Source: Dasypus novemcinctus
Lineage: Eukaryota; Chordata; Mammalia; Cingulata; Dasypodidae
Length of the DNA stretch: 64,000 nucleotides
Assembly (NCBI RefSeq): GCF_030445035.2
Contig: NC_080702.1
Location: forward strand, 30,999,843-31,063,842
Direction: 5' to 3'
The translations under genes and the position numbers were made by a program. How positions within the stretch are numbered: the first letter of the stretch is position 1; every line of letters begins with the position of its first letter. Positions 10,473-23,500 of this stretch are shown in pieces. A model generated the notes under the pieces. The model ran no database searches. It saw only the letters and a list, made by a program, of their open reading frames with translations, and was not told where the DNA came from.

Positions 10473-12184
10473 GTAATAGGTGAAATTTGTCATAGCAGGT
10501 AGTTAATTGGCATTTATCTTAAGAGGAATGAGCTTGACTATCTTTTATATGTTTAGGGGTGTGGGAGCCAGGGAAACAGAATGTCCCCATTTAAATGAAA
10601 CACAGCCTGAATCACATAACTGCCTGGCAAAAGCTGTGCACATACTTGTTAAGTTGTAAAGGTCCACAGCAAACTTTAATTTTCCCAATGCTATATATTC
10701 CATTCTTGTGAAAATATCAACAAACAGCCCATTTGTGTGTGTCATGTATTTTTTGCAGAAACTCAGTTCTTATACCCTATGGAATATCTTTGTCCTGAGG
10801 CCCCTTACATCCCCCTTTTTTTTTGCTTCTTTGTGGGGTGATAAGTTCATTCTTTCATTGGTCACCATTGAAGCTTCTTCTATTGATAAGTCTGAAAAAA
10901 GCTCATGCTAGTCATTTGCATGATGTGTTCTTTGCTCAAATGCATTCCCCAACCTGTGTCCTTTAAAGTTGGGTTGAAACAATTGTTGAGCCACAGAAGG
11001 AGACTGAAGGAAAATGGGCAGTGTTGGGTATGAGCTCAGAAAGTGAGTATCTGTGGGGAATATTCCACATTGTCCTATCATTTTCATGTAGGAAATTGTC
11101 TGCCCTCCTGGGAAACTGGGGACCAAATGAGAGGAGACGATCAAGAGAATATTGGTTTGCTCACTTGATTGGCTATTTTGGAACACCATGTGCCTATGAG
11201 GACACCCAAAAATCCTTATGGGAATAGAGTTCATGCTGAAAACACAAAAGATTCTGAGGTTTGGTAAAGATACAGGCATGCTGCCACAGGAGTCAATTGT
11301 CTGTTGCAATAGGTGGCATGGTTAGCTATAACAGATTGTCTTGACAAAAACACAGAAATCTGCGATTTGAAGGAAGAGTTACAACTAGAAAATGATTTGT
11401 GAACTTCCACTTTTATCTTAGAGAATGATCTCTGTGAGAAACGATTTAAGAAGGATTTGGAACTTAACATCTCGTACCCATGGCAAGAAAGACATAGTGA
11501 TTCAGATGTAGCACCTCTGGAAGAAAAAAATATTTCAATCATGTTGAACTGCTTTTGCAAAGGAAGGATACATTTCAATTACAACAACACAAAAAAATGC
11601 TAATTAAGGGCACTTGTCAGTGAAACCATGTTTGTAAGAAAATATTCTGCCAGTGTTAACTGAGATAAGGAAAATATTCCTGCAGCAAACCTGCAAACCT
11701 CCTACCACCTGGATGATGTAGCTGTGGGCTTGTGGGGGCTGATAGAATTAGTTTAACTGCTGGAGAAGTAGAAAAACTTAGCAACATTAATGTTCTCTCT
11801 TCTTTGTCCATGTTAATTCTAATTGGACCTTAGAGCTACATTGGCAAAATTATTGCTGTTAAAATTTAGTTACTTTAAAACCAAACAACTCAATGAAAGT
11901 AAAAGAGAAAAAAGTACAAAAAAAAATGCTGACTGCTTTTGTAAGCCTACAATTAAATTATGGCTTAGTCTCAATAGCAACCAGTCTCCCCTGCCATCTT
12001 GTCTCTCAAAAACTCTTTTGAGTATTGCATGCTAGTGGGTATTTGAAGTGATGTAAAGTTGTGTCTGCATGTAACCCAATTGAATCATTACTCTGAAAAG
12101 TTTGTTGAATATTTATGGTAGTTTTATGTTTTAAAAAATTTGCTTGGGATAGTTTCCAACATCACTTGGTAGCTTTGGTATGTT
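10473..12184. other. No gene recognised
   Basis: AT-rich sequence with short open frames only. I could not assign it to a repeat family or a protein. Confidence 0.4.
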
Positions 12185-12850
12185 AATGTAGTGGTTTCAT
12201 ATGGTTTATGAATTCCAAAAATAGATATTAGATGATATTTGTAATCTGGCCTCCTTTCTAGGCATATTAGATTATACTAGATTCAAAGATTTCACTTTTA
12301 CTTAATTAAATAATGCTTATGGCTTTGAAGGGGCCACTTCAGTAGGAGGTTGAATGCAAACCTCATTGGTGGATGGGGACTCACAGGGAAAATACATTGC
12401 AGGAAGGGAGATTGGAGTTTTGAGCTACAGCCCCTGGGCCGTAGACACAGAGAAGCAGATGAAAGGGAGAAATCTCCATTAGACATGGCAGAGTTCCCAG
12501 GAAGAGAAACAAGCCATTCACCGGAGAGTCTACAGTTGGCCTTGTGGAGGGAGCAGAGCAGGTGAGCCCAGAAAGGAATGAGCCCCAGGAGAGAGACAAG
12601 ACTTATCCAACCCTACAGCTGATATTGGAGGAACCTGGGACCATAGAGGCAAGAGAAGAAGGGGGAAGCTGAAACTTTGCAGACTTTGGCAGCCATCTTG
12701 CTTCAACATGTGCCAAAAGACTTTGGTGAGGAAAGTAACTTATGCTTTATAGTATGGTAACTGTAAGCTTCTACCACAGATAAATACCATTTTATAAAAG
12801 CCAACAATCTTCTGGTATTTTGCATTAACACACCTTTGGCTGTTCTGCAA
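12185..12850 (+). repeat. LTR-like interspersed repeat (ERVL/MaLR type suspected), copy 1
   Basis: This shares wording with 55730-56255: an opening with TATGAATTCCAAAA, a GGTGGATGGGGACTCACA block, a GCAGCCATCTTGCT block followed by AAAGACTTTGGTGAGG. It also has a late ATAAATACC with poly(A)-like AATAA context. The order of a variable middle and a late poly(A)-signal-like motif suggests an LTR. Ends are approximate and no target duplication was resolved. A non-autonomous DNA transposon is the alternative. Confidence 0.5.
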
Positions 12851-14899
12851 GGTATATTGAATATGCTTTTATTATTTAAAAAAAATGTAATTTGACCTCA
12901 AGAAAATGACTGGTTATTAAGAAAAAAGAAAATGTGGGACAAAAGCTGAATAAATACAGAAAGTTCAGAAGATTTGTAGGAAGGAAAGTTTTGTGGTCTA
13001 AGTTAAGTAAGATTTAATGGATCTATCTATTAAAATTTTTTTAAAAGCCTTAGTTTCAAATAATATACTGATGCAAAACTAAAATTTGGTTCTCTCTCTT
13101 TTAAAGTGATAATGTTTCTTAAATAATTAGTCTGTTTTAGTGAAAGGTTGTAAAGAGTTTTTTCCCTGAATAACAGGTGTATAAAGCAGAAAGTCTGTTT
13201 TATCAAAGTAGCTTCTTGCAATTTAACATTATAGTGTCCTGGGTGATTAAAAACATCTTCTCACTTTTAAAAGAGCATAATATTCAAACCTAGCAACTTT
13301 TAGCATTATGTTTTCTCAAGTCAAATCCTGAAAAATATCTTTTTATTTCAAACTGTTGCAAAAATGTGTTCTTTCACCTTAAAAAAATTTAAGTAATAAA
13401 ATAGTTAAGTTCATTTAATGTGTTATTAGTTAAGTAAAAATTATATAGAAAGTGTAACAAAGTTAAAAGGGATTTTCTAACGTTCTGTTAATCTAAGAGG
13501 TATGGATAAATACATATATATATATAAACACTTAAAGATTATATAAAATTTTCCTAAAATTTAACAATTGTTCTTGCATATTTTTTCATATTAAATAACA
13601 GTATAATTTTATTAATTATGGTTTTAATTATTTTTAAAATATTGTATGTCACCTAAACAACCTTTCTGCCTGGGAATCCAGAGGTGGCTGCTTTAGCTAG
13701 TATTCATCTGATCTACCCCACCTCCACTAAAAAAGCAGCCCTGTGGCTACATGATAAACTGGCCTTGGGGGCTGCTTCAGGGTGGTGCATGACAGTAGAT
13801 TAATGAATTAAGTTAAGTATTAAGTAAAGAATTAAGTAAAGTAACACCACAACTCTATTCAGCAGGCCCAAACATTGTCCGTTTATTGCAAGAAATTAGT
13901 ACACAGTTGCTTCACTATCACTTTGTTGTAGGTCTTGTTAATGGTTTCTTTAGTATCTCCCTAGGCAAGTCAAACCATCCTGCTTTGCCTTCCTGTGCAA
14001 AGGCTGACACTGGACTTTTACAGTTCTTCCCTGAGCCTATTTGCATAGCCAAACCATCTGGAAAGCTTTCTGGCAAAAGATCTGGCTGCATGCATGAAGC
14101 CTGTGGCTGTAAACCTATTCCATTTTATTGATGATGTTAAGCTAATCAGTGATTATTTCTCAGAAATAAAAAATCATCAGAGAAAATAATTTTTCTTCTT
14201 AAAAGTCAGGAATGGGCAATCAATCAGGACAAGCTTCAAGGTCCTGACTGCTCAGTCAAATTCTTAAGTGTTGTTTTATTGGATAAGAGAAAAACTATAC
14301 CCCCTAGGGTAGTTGATAAAGTAGAGCGTTCTCTCATACGGCAAAGTGTAAGAAAGAAAACTTCTGGAAGAAAACAAGGCTCACCCAATTGTGAAGAAAA
14401 TAATTTATTCTCAATTTTGCAAGAAGGGGTGCACAACCAGAAATGGTGGCTGGTGCCTTGAATAAAGGAAAATGACACAATTATTCCCCTAATCCTAGCA
14501 TGTAAGTCTTTCCTTTCTTTCTGCATTGATTGGATACTTCAGAGTTTACAGCCTATCTGAGATGACTAACTTTCCTGTGCAAGCCCACTAGTTTTTGATT
14601 AACAGCTTCCCACATCACATTCCAACCATTTTGGCTTTTACTTGCTCCTTTTGCTAAATAAGGAATGGAATTTACCACTGAGTTGGTATTGACTTAGCTC
14701 TTTCTTGTCCATCCTTTTTACTGCCTATAGGACTGGCTTAAGATGGTTTCATTTGTTCCTGCTTATCCTGGGAGTGGGAGACTGAGGCAGTAGGCTGCCA
14801 GGTTACATTAAGTAATATTTTATTCCTCCCTGCTTTATATTACCTTTATGTGAAAACTAAACTGATTCCCATCACTTACAAAACTCTAAAACAATTAAT
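12851..14899. other. No gene recognised; possible degraded ERV flank
   Basis: AT-rich sequence. The part next to 14900 may be upstream pol or gag of the ERV-L-like fragment that follows, but I see no motif proving it. A short dinucleotide TA stretch occurs near 13510-13530. Confidence 0.4.
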
Positions 14900-15812
14900 G
14901 GCCTATTTGGGGTTGTTGGGGTCCTGGAGAACAATCAACCCTCATTTAGCTCAGATATTAAAATTTTCCTATGTGCTAATCAGAATACATCACACATGGG
15001 AATAGGAGGAACTCCAGCAGGCTGCTTTTGAAGGAGAGAATAGGTCAATAGTACAGGTTCAACCTATAAGGTGGGTGGACCCCAATTTACCCTGTGAATT
15101 GGATGTGACTAACACCAATATTGGCTTTGGGTGTGATTTGTGGCAATGGCAACATTCTAAGCAAATACCCTTTGGATTTTAGTCTATGGTTGTGGAAAGG
15201 GGCCATATTACAATTTAGCCTATCTTGGGAATGTTGAGGCAGATGCCCTCACAAAGGTCTGGAGCCATAACACTGAGACCTTAGAACTGGCAGAGTGGCT
15301 CTACAGGGAAAGCAGACATCATTTCTACTAGACCCTGTGGTGCACAGCCCAGCAGTTCCAGGTGTCTGTCACTCACTAGGAATTCATGGAAATTACCCAT
15401 GGGTGGTCATCATACTGGGCCTGACCACCATGACAATTATTTCATTGAATGGGATGTATTGGCCGTGCACAAACTCCAGTACCATGGTGGCAAGCTGATT
15501 ACATCCACCCCTTCCCATTCTCAAAAGGGGCAAATTATGCTTTCTCTGTTGCAAACATTTAAAGTGACTCTTGTTGGCCTTCCCAGAAAGAAAGGTCAAC
15601 CAGGGAGCTACTCTTTGCTGCCTGAAAAATATAAGGGCCCAAGAAGAGGTAACAACCCAATCTGACATTGACCAAGGCATTCTATTTACTGGTTATATCA
15701 TTTAGTCTTGGGGTGTGGATCTGGATTTTGTTTGCAGTTTCTATCTACCATATAAAACTGAAACTTTTATAGAAAGGAGGAATGGCCTTTTAAAGGAAGA
15801 GATAAAATGTGA
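14900..15812 (+). pseudogene. Decayed ERV-L-like pol fragment (RNase H to integrase)
   Basis: Pieces in several plus frames match the order of an ERV-L type pol. Near 15080-15150 there is an RNase H-start-like block (ELDVTNTNIGFG). Near 15225-15290 is an RNase H end block (GNVEADALTK). Near 15490 is an integrase block (QADYI). Near 15670-15690 is the integrase core Asp motif (DQG), and near 15775-15800 an integrase Glu motif (IERRNGLLKEE). Stops and frameshifts separate them, so it is inactive. It ends where the L1 3' fragment at 15828 begins. No LTR was found on either side. Confidence 0.7.
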
Positions 15813-15827
15813 TAATTGATTTTTTTA

Positions 15828-17035
15828 AAAATTTAATTTAATTTAATTTAATTTATCTTGGTTGTTTTAACATTTTGTCTTTTTTTAAAAGATAAATATT
15901 ACAACCAATATTACATTAAAATATATAAGAGGTTCCCTTAGACCCCACATGCCACACCATCCCTCTCTTCCCACATCAACAATCTCTTTCATCATTGTGA
16001 CACATTCATTGGATTTGTTGAATACATTTTGGAGCACTGCTGTACAATATGGATTAGAGTTTACAATGTAGTTTACACTCTCTTCCAGTACATTCAGTGA
16101 GTTATGGCAGGATATATAATTTCCAGCATCTGTCCCTGCAATATCATTTAGGACAAATCCAAATCCTGAAAAAGCCCCCATGTCACATCTCTTCTTCCCT
16201 CTGCCTGCTCTCAGCAACTACTGAGGCCACTTCCTCCACATCAATGATACAATTTCTTCCATTGCTATTCAAAAATGTTCTATAGTAGAATACCAGTAAG
16301 TCCACTCTAATCCATATTTTCTTCTTGCATCCTGTGGGCCATGGGATGGTGATATCCACTCCACTTCTAAATCAAGAGGGGACTTAGATCCCAAATGACT
16401 GATGAATGCAGTTCTCCTGCTTGAATTTCTAGGCACTCTTGGTTCCCTGATGTGGTTGTTGATCATCTTCACCTCTCAATTAGCTGAACCTGGTAAGTCC
16501 AATGAACTGGAGAGTAAGGTTTGCAACTCTGCTGAGGCTCAGGGCCCAGGTGGAACAAGGACAGTCTGGAGATTCAAGCCTCTTGAACACACACCAACCC
16601 CAGCACCAACCACAGTTTGAATAAAAGTGACAGAAGAGGAATGTGTAGAAAAGTCACATCTGAGTCCAACTCCATTACATTAAGGAGCACAAATTGCAAA
16701 GTAGAGCCCACTGACAAGGCACTGAACTCCAGAGCCATCTGCCATTACCATAGAATCTGTGTGTCTCCATAGCCTTAAGAGAACTGGGACCTTTACTGTA
16801 TCTGGGATCCTGCTGAGACATGTTTGTAAATACTTTACTGTATCTGGGATCCTGCTGAGACATGTTTAAGCACAACCCCTCTGATGAGCTCCTAACACAT
16901 TTTGAAGTCTCCCATCCTTATAAACTCATTTGTCTTTACCATTTCTATCTTTTATTCAAGGTCTTTTTTCCCCTTATTTCTCACCCTTCCTCCACCCCTA
17001 TTGTCTGCTCTTTCTGTTCATTCCATTTGTACTTC
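15828..17035 (-). mobile_element. 5'-truncated L1 3' end (copy A)
   Basis: Opens on the plus strand with a TTTAA-rich tail complement (15828-15855), then ATTACATTAAAATATATAAG and a GAGGTTCCC block, the reverse complement of the L1 3' end seen at 27960-28000. It runs parallel to 17640-18660 for about 1 kb (CACATTCATTGGATTTG, then AATTTCTTCCA, then TCTCCTGCTT blocks). Only 3' UTR is present, so it is a truncated insertion. It contains a 42-bp tandem duplication. Confidence 0.75.
16791..16867. repeat. 42-bp tandem duplication inside L1 3' fragment
   Basis: CTTTACTGTATCTGGGATCC begins at 16791 and again at 16833. The two units are identical over the 35 bases that can be compared. The related L1 copy at 17630 lacks the duplication, so it arose after insertion. 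Confidence 0.9.
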
Positions 17036-17039
17036 TGGT

Positions 17040-17225
17040 GCCACCCACAAGGAGAGCTGATGCAGCAAGATGATGCACTGAAAGACAGACACAGAGAAGA
17101 GACAATATGAGATGCAGTGAACTAGGGAGCTGAAGTGGTGCAAGAGAATGGTTGCTTTTCTCCTACTCTGAAAGGTCATAGGATGGGTTCCAGAAGCAGC
17201 CTAAGGAGAATGGATCTTTTTAACA
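17040..17225 (+). mobile_element. SINE fragment, older relative of the 43955 copy
   Basis: Matches the downstream half of the SINE at 43955-44430: GAGCTGATGCAGCAAGATGATGCA, AGAGAAGAGA, GGGAGCTGAAGTGGTGCAAGA, and a closing GGTTCCAGAAGCAGCCTAA. The tRNA-like head is missing. (The first motif is at 17055-17078.). Confidence 0.65.
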
Positions 17226-17629
17226 ATAGACTAAGAAGCTGTATCCAGCCTAAAGCCATTTAAATTCAGCACCCAGTGATGCTGCCCTGCTTCAACTGAA
17301 TTGGTATCAGCTGGCCTAATGCAGGCTTTAGGAATACAATTTACAAGGCAAGAGGATGTGTAGTCCAAAAAAAAAAAGTTATAATAATCTATAGTTTCCT
17401 ATGCCTCAAACTATACAATCTGAGGAATGTGAAGTCCTTTGTCCTTGTTAAGGGCCTATTCATCCTCATTTTTGGGAATCTTAATTTCATGGGAAATGGA
17501 GTACCCAAAACTTTTTATAAGGCCATAGATTGTACAAAGATCCAGTAATCTTTAAAAATCTAGGGTCTCCTCTACCTACTGGGCCTCTATGTTTAATTAT
17601 GTGGACTCTTCTTATGCCTAGACTAGTTT
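17226..17629. other. No gene recognised
   Basis: About 400 bp between a SINE fragment and the 3' end of L1#2. It could be a continuation of the ERV-L-like element, but no diagnostic motif was seen. Confidence 0.35.
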
Positions 17630-20591
17630 TATTTATTTATTTTTCATTATTTCCTTTTAAATATTACATTAAAAGAATATAAGGTCACCATAAACCTTCC
17701 ACCACCCTCACACCACTCCTCCCACATCAATAACCTCCTCCATCATCGTGGCACATTCACTGCACCTGGTGAATACATCTTGGAGCACTGCAGCACCACA
17801 TGGACAGTGGTCCACATTGTACTCTACACTCTCCCTCAGTCCACCCTTGGGCCATGGCAGGACAGACAATGTCCATCATCTGTACCTGTGGCACCACTCA
17901 AGATAACTCCAAATCCTGAAAATGCCCCCACATCACATCTCTTCCTCCACCTCCCTACCATCAGCATCTACCGTGGCCGCTCTCTCCACATCATTGTTAC
18001 AATTTCTTCCACTACTGATCACAACAGTTTCACAGCAGAAGGCCAGTAAGTATGCTCTAGTCCATACTCTATTCCTCCATCTTGTGAACCCTGGGATGGT
18101 TATGTCCAGTCATCCTCTACATCAAGAGGGGGTTGAGATTCCTCATGAATGATGAATGTAATTCTCCTGCTTCAGTTGCAGGCTTTCTTGGCTCCCTGTT
18201 GTGATGTTTGATCTTCTTCACCTCCCTGTTAGCTGGCCAGGGAAAGTCCAATAAACCAGAGGGTAGGAGTTGCAAGTCTGCTGAGGTTCAGGGCCTGGCT
18301 GTCACATGGACAGTCCAGAGATTCAGGTCTCCTGTATATACATCAACCCCAATGCCAACCACAGGTCTGGTAGAAGTAACAGAAGAGGCATGTGTAGTCC
18401 AACTCCATCACACTCAGGAACACTCAGGAACACAAACTCCAAAGTAGGGTCACCTGACATTGCACTGAATTCCAGAGTCATCTGCCATGACCATAGAACC
18501 TGTGGTTCTCTGTAGCCCTCAGGAGAACTAGCACCTGCATTTTTATCTACTTTGGCAGTCTCTGGTACCCTGCTGAGGCATGAGTAAGTGCTACATCTCT
18601 GATGACCTCCCAGTTTTTTTGGACTCTCATAGCCATATAAACTCATTTTCCCATTCCATTTCCCCCTTTTATCCAAAGTCAAAAAGCAGTTTTTTAACAC
18701 CTGATATTACATGTAGACTGAGATATTTTGCTGGTCTGAGTTGACCCTTCTATTCAAGGTCTTTTTCTAGTTATGGCTGGTACTTGATATTAATCCCTTG
18801 GTGCCAGGGGAGCTCACTCTTGTGTGCCATGTCCCACACTGGGGAAGGTAATGCAGTGACTTGTTGAGTTTGACTTAGAGAGTGGACACATTTGAGCCAC
18901 ATGGAAGCTCTTGGAAGGTAACTCTTAGGCAGCCTGCAGCTCCAGGTCCAGTTCACATTCCAGTCATACAGGCTGATAATCATAGTCATCAGTATCAAGG
19001 GCTCATTGTTGGACTCTCTTTCTTTATTGGTCATTACCATTGAATATAGGGAATTGTTGCTGTTCCATCAGGGACTGTGATAGAACTCCCCTGGCTAGGA
19101 ATTCTGCACTCCCTCAGTTGTCATTTTCAATTTAAACCACTATAAAAGATCCAAACATTGTTATGTACCTTGTATACATGCCCTAGAAAACTCCCTCCCA
19201 ACCATGTGCCCCCCAACAACAACACCCCACACCAGTTTTCCACCCCTACCATAGTTGAACCACTCTGTAGTACAAAACTTCTTAAAAAAAAGAAGCCTAA
19301 CGTTTTGCAGGTTTCCATTAATAGTAAAATGGAATATAGTGATGGGTTTAAAGGTAAGATATAGAATACATAGTAATTAGAAAAATTAAATAAAGGACAA
19401 ATAAATTGGGGTATCAAAAAAAAATAAAAAAATGAGAAAGATTTGTTTTTGATGTTTTCTCTTTCATCACTGCTATATGTCTTGCCATGTATGGACAGTG
19501 GCAAGGCAATTTCTTCCATTTCTTCCTCAGTGTCTACATCCTTTCTCTTTTTTTCTAATTATTAAGTTTACCTTCACATAATTTTGGATCACAGTAATTC
19601 ACATATACAATGTATGATACTCCCACATATCCAACCTTTTATCACCAAACCTTTTATCCATTCACAATGATCTTTTTTATGTTCATATTCTATATGCTTC
19701 AGCTGATGTACAGATATTGAAACATAGCTTTCAAACATGGTTCCATTTGCGTTTTGATTATGGTTTATATTTTATACTATAGAGATCTCTAAATTTTTAG
19801 TTATCATTATGTTTTACATTATGGTTTACATTTTAGCCTATAGATGTTTATACATTTTTGATATAATCTAACATGTCCTATATCCATCACTGTATGATCT
19901 CGTGAAACACTTCCATTGCCCCACAGTTACACTGATTCCATCTATTCAACACCTCTCTCCTCTTCCTCTCAGGGCCCACAGTGACAATCAATCTTCATTA
20001 CTTGAAGGAATATATTCAGAGATACTTGCAACAGTGTTGAACATTTGACATAGTTGATTGCCCTAACCCATTGGAAGCCACCAGGTCTCTTGAGACACAA
20101 TTCTCTCTGTTTGAGAACATCAGTCCTTCCCAGGATGTGAAGACCCATACACTATCATTGTATGGATCTTCACACAATGATATAACCCACTATGACAAAA
20201 TTAGCATTCACACACTCCCTAGAAGCTTGCCCTATGTCAGATATTCCCCATTAAGCATCCTAAACAGAAAACCTTCCCTATTATATTTTCCAAAGGATAT
20301 TCTCCACATTATAATTTCAACCACATACCTGACAATCTCCCATTCGCAAATGTTCCACCCAACCTACCCCAATTTCTGGGCCACCTGGCCATTGTCCCAT
20401 CCTCAGGTCCCCTCAAGCTCACAAAGCCACACCCAAAGGTATCCCCATGACCCCACCCAATCCCTTCCCTGTACAAAAACTTGCTTACAGCTTATTATAG
20501 ATTTCACCCATGTAGGTGTCAGCTTGCAACACTCCTATACCTCCCAACTTCCTTTAAGCCTATCATCTGGTCTCTAGCTCTCTGAGACAGC
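17630..20591 (-). other. L1#2 3' region (3' UTR or 3' UTR plus nested sequence)
   Basis: The last 1 kb (17630-18660) is shared with copies at 15828-17035 and 27441-28031, which end in the same poly(A)-proximal motif, so it is a true L1 3' end. The stretch next to ORF2 (20440-20590) is shared with 25855-26140 in L1#3, so it also belongs to L1. The middle, about 18680-20400, has no second copy here; it may be ordinary 3' UTR or an older insertion. No long open frame. Confidence 0.65.
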
Positions 20592-23500
20592 TTGGTTTAT
20601 TTATTTGATTTCAGAGAAGTCATGCAGTATTTACCTTTCAATGCCTGGGTTGCTTTACTCAATTCAAGGTTCTCAAGATTCATCCATGTTAACACATGTG
20701 TTTGTACTGTATTTGTTCTTAAACCTAAGTAGTATTCCATTGTATGCATATACAACATTTTATTTATCTACTCATCTGTTGATGGGCATTTGGGTTGATT
20801 CCAACTTTTGGCAATAGGGAATAGTGCTGCTATGAACATGGGGTGCATATATCGGTTGTGTCCTTCTTTTCAATTCTACTGGGTATATACACTGCAGTGG
20901 AATTGCTGGGTCATGTGGCAAATCTATAGCTAGTTTTTTTTGAGAAACTGACAAACTGTCCTCCAGAATGGCTGGATCCTTCTGTATTCTGACCAGCAGT
21001 GGATGAGTGTTCTCATTCCTCCACATCGTTTCCAGCCACTTGTAGTCTTCTAATTTTTTGATAACTGCCAGTCTAATGGGAGTAAGTTGGTATCTCATTG
21101 TTGTTTTGATTTATATTTCCTTAATAGTTAGTGATTTTGAGACTTTTTTTCATGTGTTGTTTAGCCATTTGTATATCCTCTTTGGAGAATTGTTCGATTC
21201 TTTTTCCCATTTTATAAATGGGTTGTTTGTCATTTTATTTTCAAGATATACTTCTTTATATATACAGGATATAAGTCTCCTATCAGACATATGGTTACCA
21301 AATATTTTCTCCCATTGTGTAGGCTCTCTTTTCACTTTTTTGATAAACCCCTTTGAGGTACAGAAGGCTTTAATTTTGCGGAAGTTCCACTTTTTCTATT
21401 TGTTGTTTTACAGCTCGTGCTTTTCGTGTGAATTTCATGAAGCCGGTTCTTATTACCAAGTCCTGTAGATGCTTCCATACATTGCTTTCCAAGGCCTTTA
21501 TGGTGTTGGCTCTTATATTTAAGTCTTCAATCCATCGTGAGTTGATATTTGTATACAGTGTGAGTTATTAAACCTCTTTCATTCTTAATGGATATCCAGT
21601 TCTTCAGGTATCATTTATTGAAGAGGCCATTCTCTCCCAGTTGAGAGGGTTTGGTGACCTTGTTGAATACAATATCGCTGTATATATGAGTAACAATATA
21701 GGAACTCTCAACACCGTTCCTTTGGTCTGTATGTCTATCCTTGTGCCAATACCATGCTGTTTACACTACTATAGCTTTGTAGTATGTTTTGAAGTCAAGT
21801 AGTGTGCTCCCTCCAAATTCATTTTTATTTTCAATATGTCTTTGGAAATTCGCTGCCACTTTCCTTTCCAAATAAATTTCATAATTAGTTTCTCTAGTTC
21901 ATTAAAGAACACTGTGTTGATGTTTAATGAGATTGCATTGGATATGTTCATTAGTTTTGGTAAGATAGACATCTTAGTAATATTTAGTCTTCCTATCCAT
22001 AAACAGGGAATATTCTTCCATTTATTTAGGTCTTCTTTGATTTCCTTAACAGTGTTGTGTAGGATTCTGTGTATAAGTCTTTTATTTCTTTAGTTAAATT
22101 TATTCCTAGGTATTTCATTTTTTAATTTACTATTGTAAATGGTGTTTGTTTCTTGATTTCCTCCTCAGATTGCTCATTATTTGTGTACAGAAATGGTAGT
22201 GATTTTTGCTCCTTGTTCTTGTTACCTATGACTTTACTGAACTCATTTATAAATTCTAGAAGCTTTATTGTAGACTTCTCAGGGTTTTCTTTGTGTAGAA
22301 TCACATCATCTGCGAATAGTGAAATTGGATTTCTTAATTTCCAATTTGGCTGCCTTATATGTTTGGTTCTTGCCTCAGTGCTCGAGCAAGTATTTTTAAG
22401 ATTATGTTCAATAAAAGTGGTGATATTGGGCATCCTTTTATTTTTGTTCCTGATCTTAGAGGGAAATATTTTAAGATTTCACCATTGTAAATTATATTAC
22501 CTGTAGGTTTTTCATATATACTATTTATCATGTTCAGAAATTTTCATTCTAATCTGATATTTTGAAGTGTTTTTATCAAGAAAGTGTGCTGTATTTTGTC
22601 AAATGCTTTTTCTGCATCTGTAGATATGATAATGTGATTTTTTTCTTCAATCTGTTTATGTGGTGTATTACATCAATTGATTTTCTTATGTTGAACCATC
22701 TTTGCATATCAGCAATGAATCTCACTGGGTCATGGTGTATTACACATTTTCTATATTGTTGAATATGATTAGCAAGTATTTTGGTGAGGATTTTTGCATC
22801 TAGGTTCATTAGAGAGATTGGTCTGTAATTTTCCTTCCTTGTGGGTTTTTTTTTTTTTTTTTTTTGGCTTTATTGCTAGAGTGATGTTGGCATCATAGAA
22901 TGAGTTAAGCACTGTTCCTTCTGTTTAGATTTTTGGAAAAGTTTAAACAAGATTTGTGTTAGTTCTTTTCTGAATGTTTTGTAGAATTCACCTGTGAAAC
23001 CATCTGTCCTAGGACTCTTCTTAATTGGGAGGTTTTTAATGACTGATTCTATCTCTTTAGATATGATTGGTTTGTTGAGATCATCGATTTCTTCTTTTGT
23101 CAATGTAGAGTGTTTATGTGTTTCCAGGAATTTGTCCTTTTCCTCTAAATTGTCCTTCTTGTTGGAATGTAGTTTTTCAAAGTATCCTCTTATGATAGTC
23201 TTTATTTCTGTGGGGTCAGTGGTGATATCTCCTTTCTCATTTCTCATTTTGTATATTCATCTTTCCTCTTTTTTCTTTGTTAGTCTACCTAAGGGTTTGT
23301 CAATATTATTGATCTTCTCAAAGAACCAGCTTTTGGTTTTGTTTATCTTTTTAAGTGCTTTCTTATTTTCTATTTCATTTAGTTATGCTCTGATCTTTAT
23401 TATTTCTTTTTTTCTTCTTCCTTTGGATTTAATTTGTTGGTTTTTTTTTTACTAGTTCTTACTAGTGTGTGGTTAATATTTCAATTTTAGCTTTTTTTTT

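Noticed and set aside
20071-20577. 168-codon plus-strand frame
   Set aside because: It lies antisense in the 3' region of L1#2 and shows no known domain.
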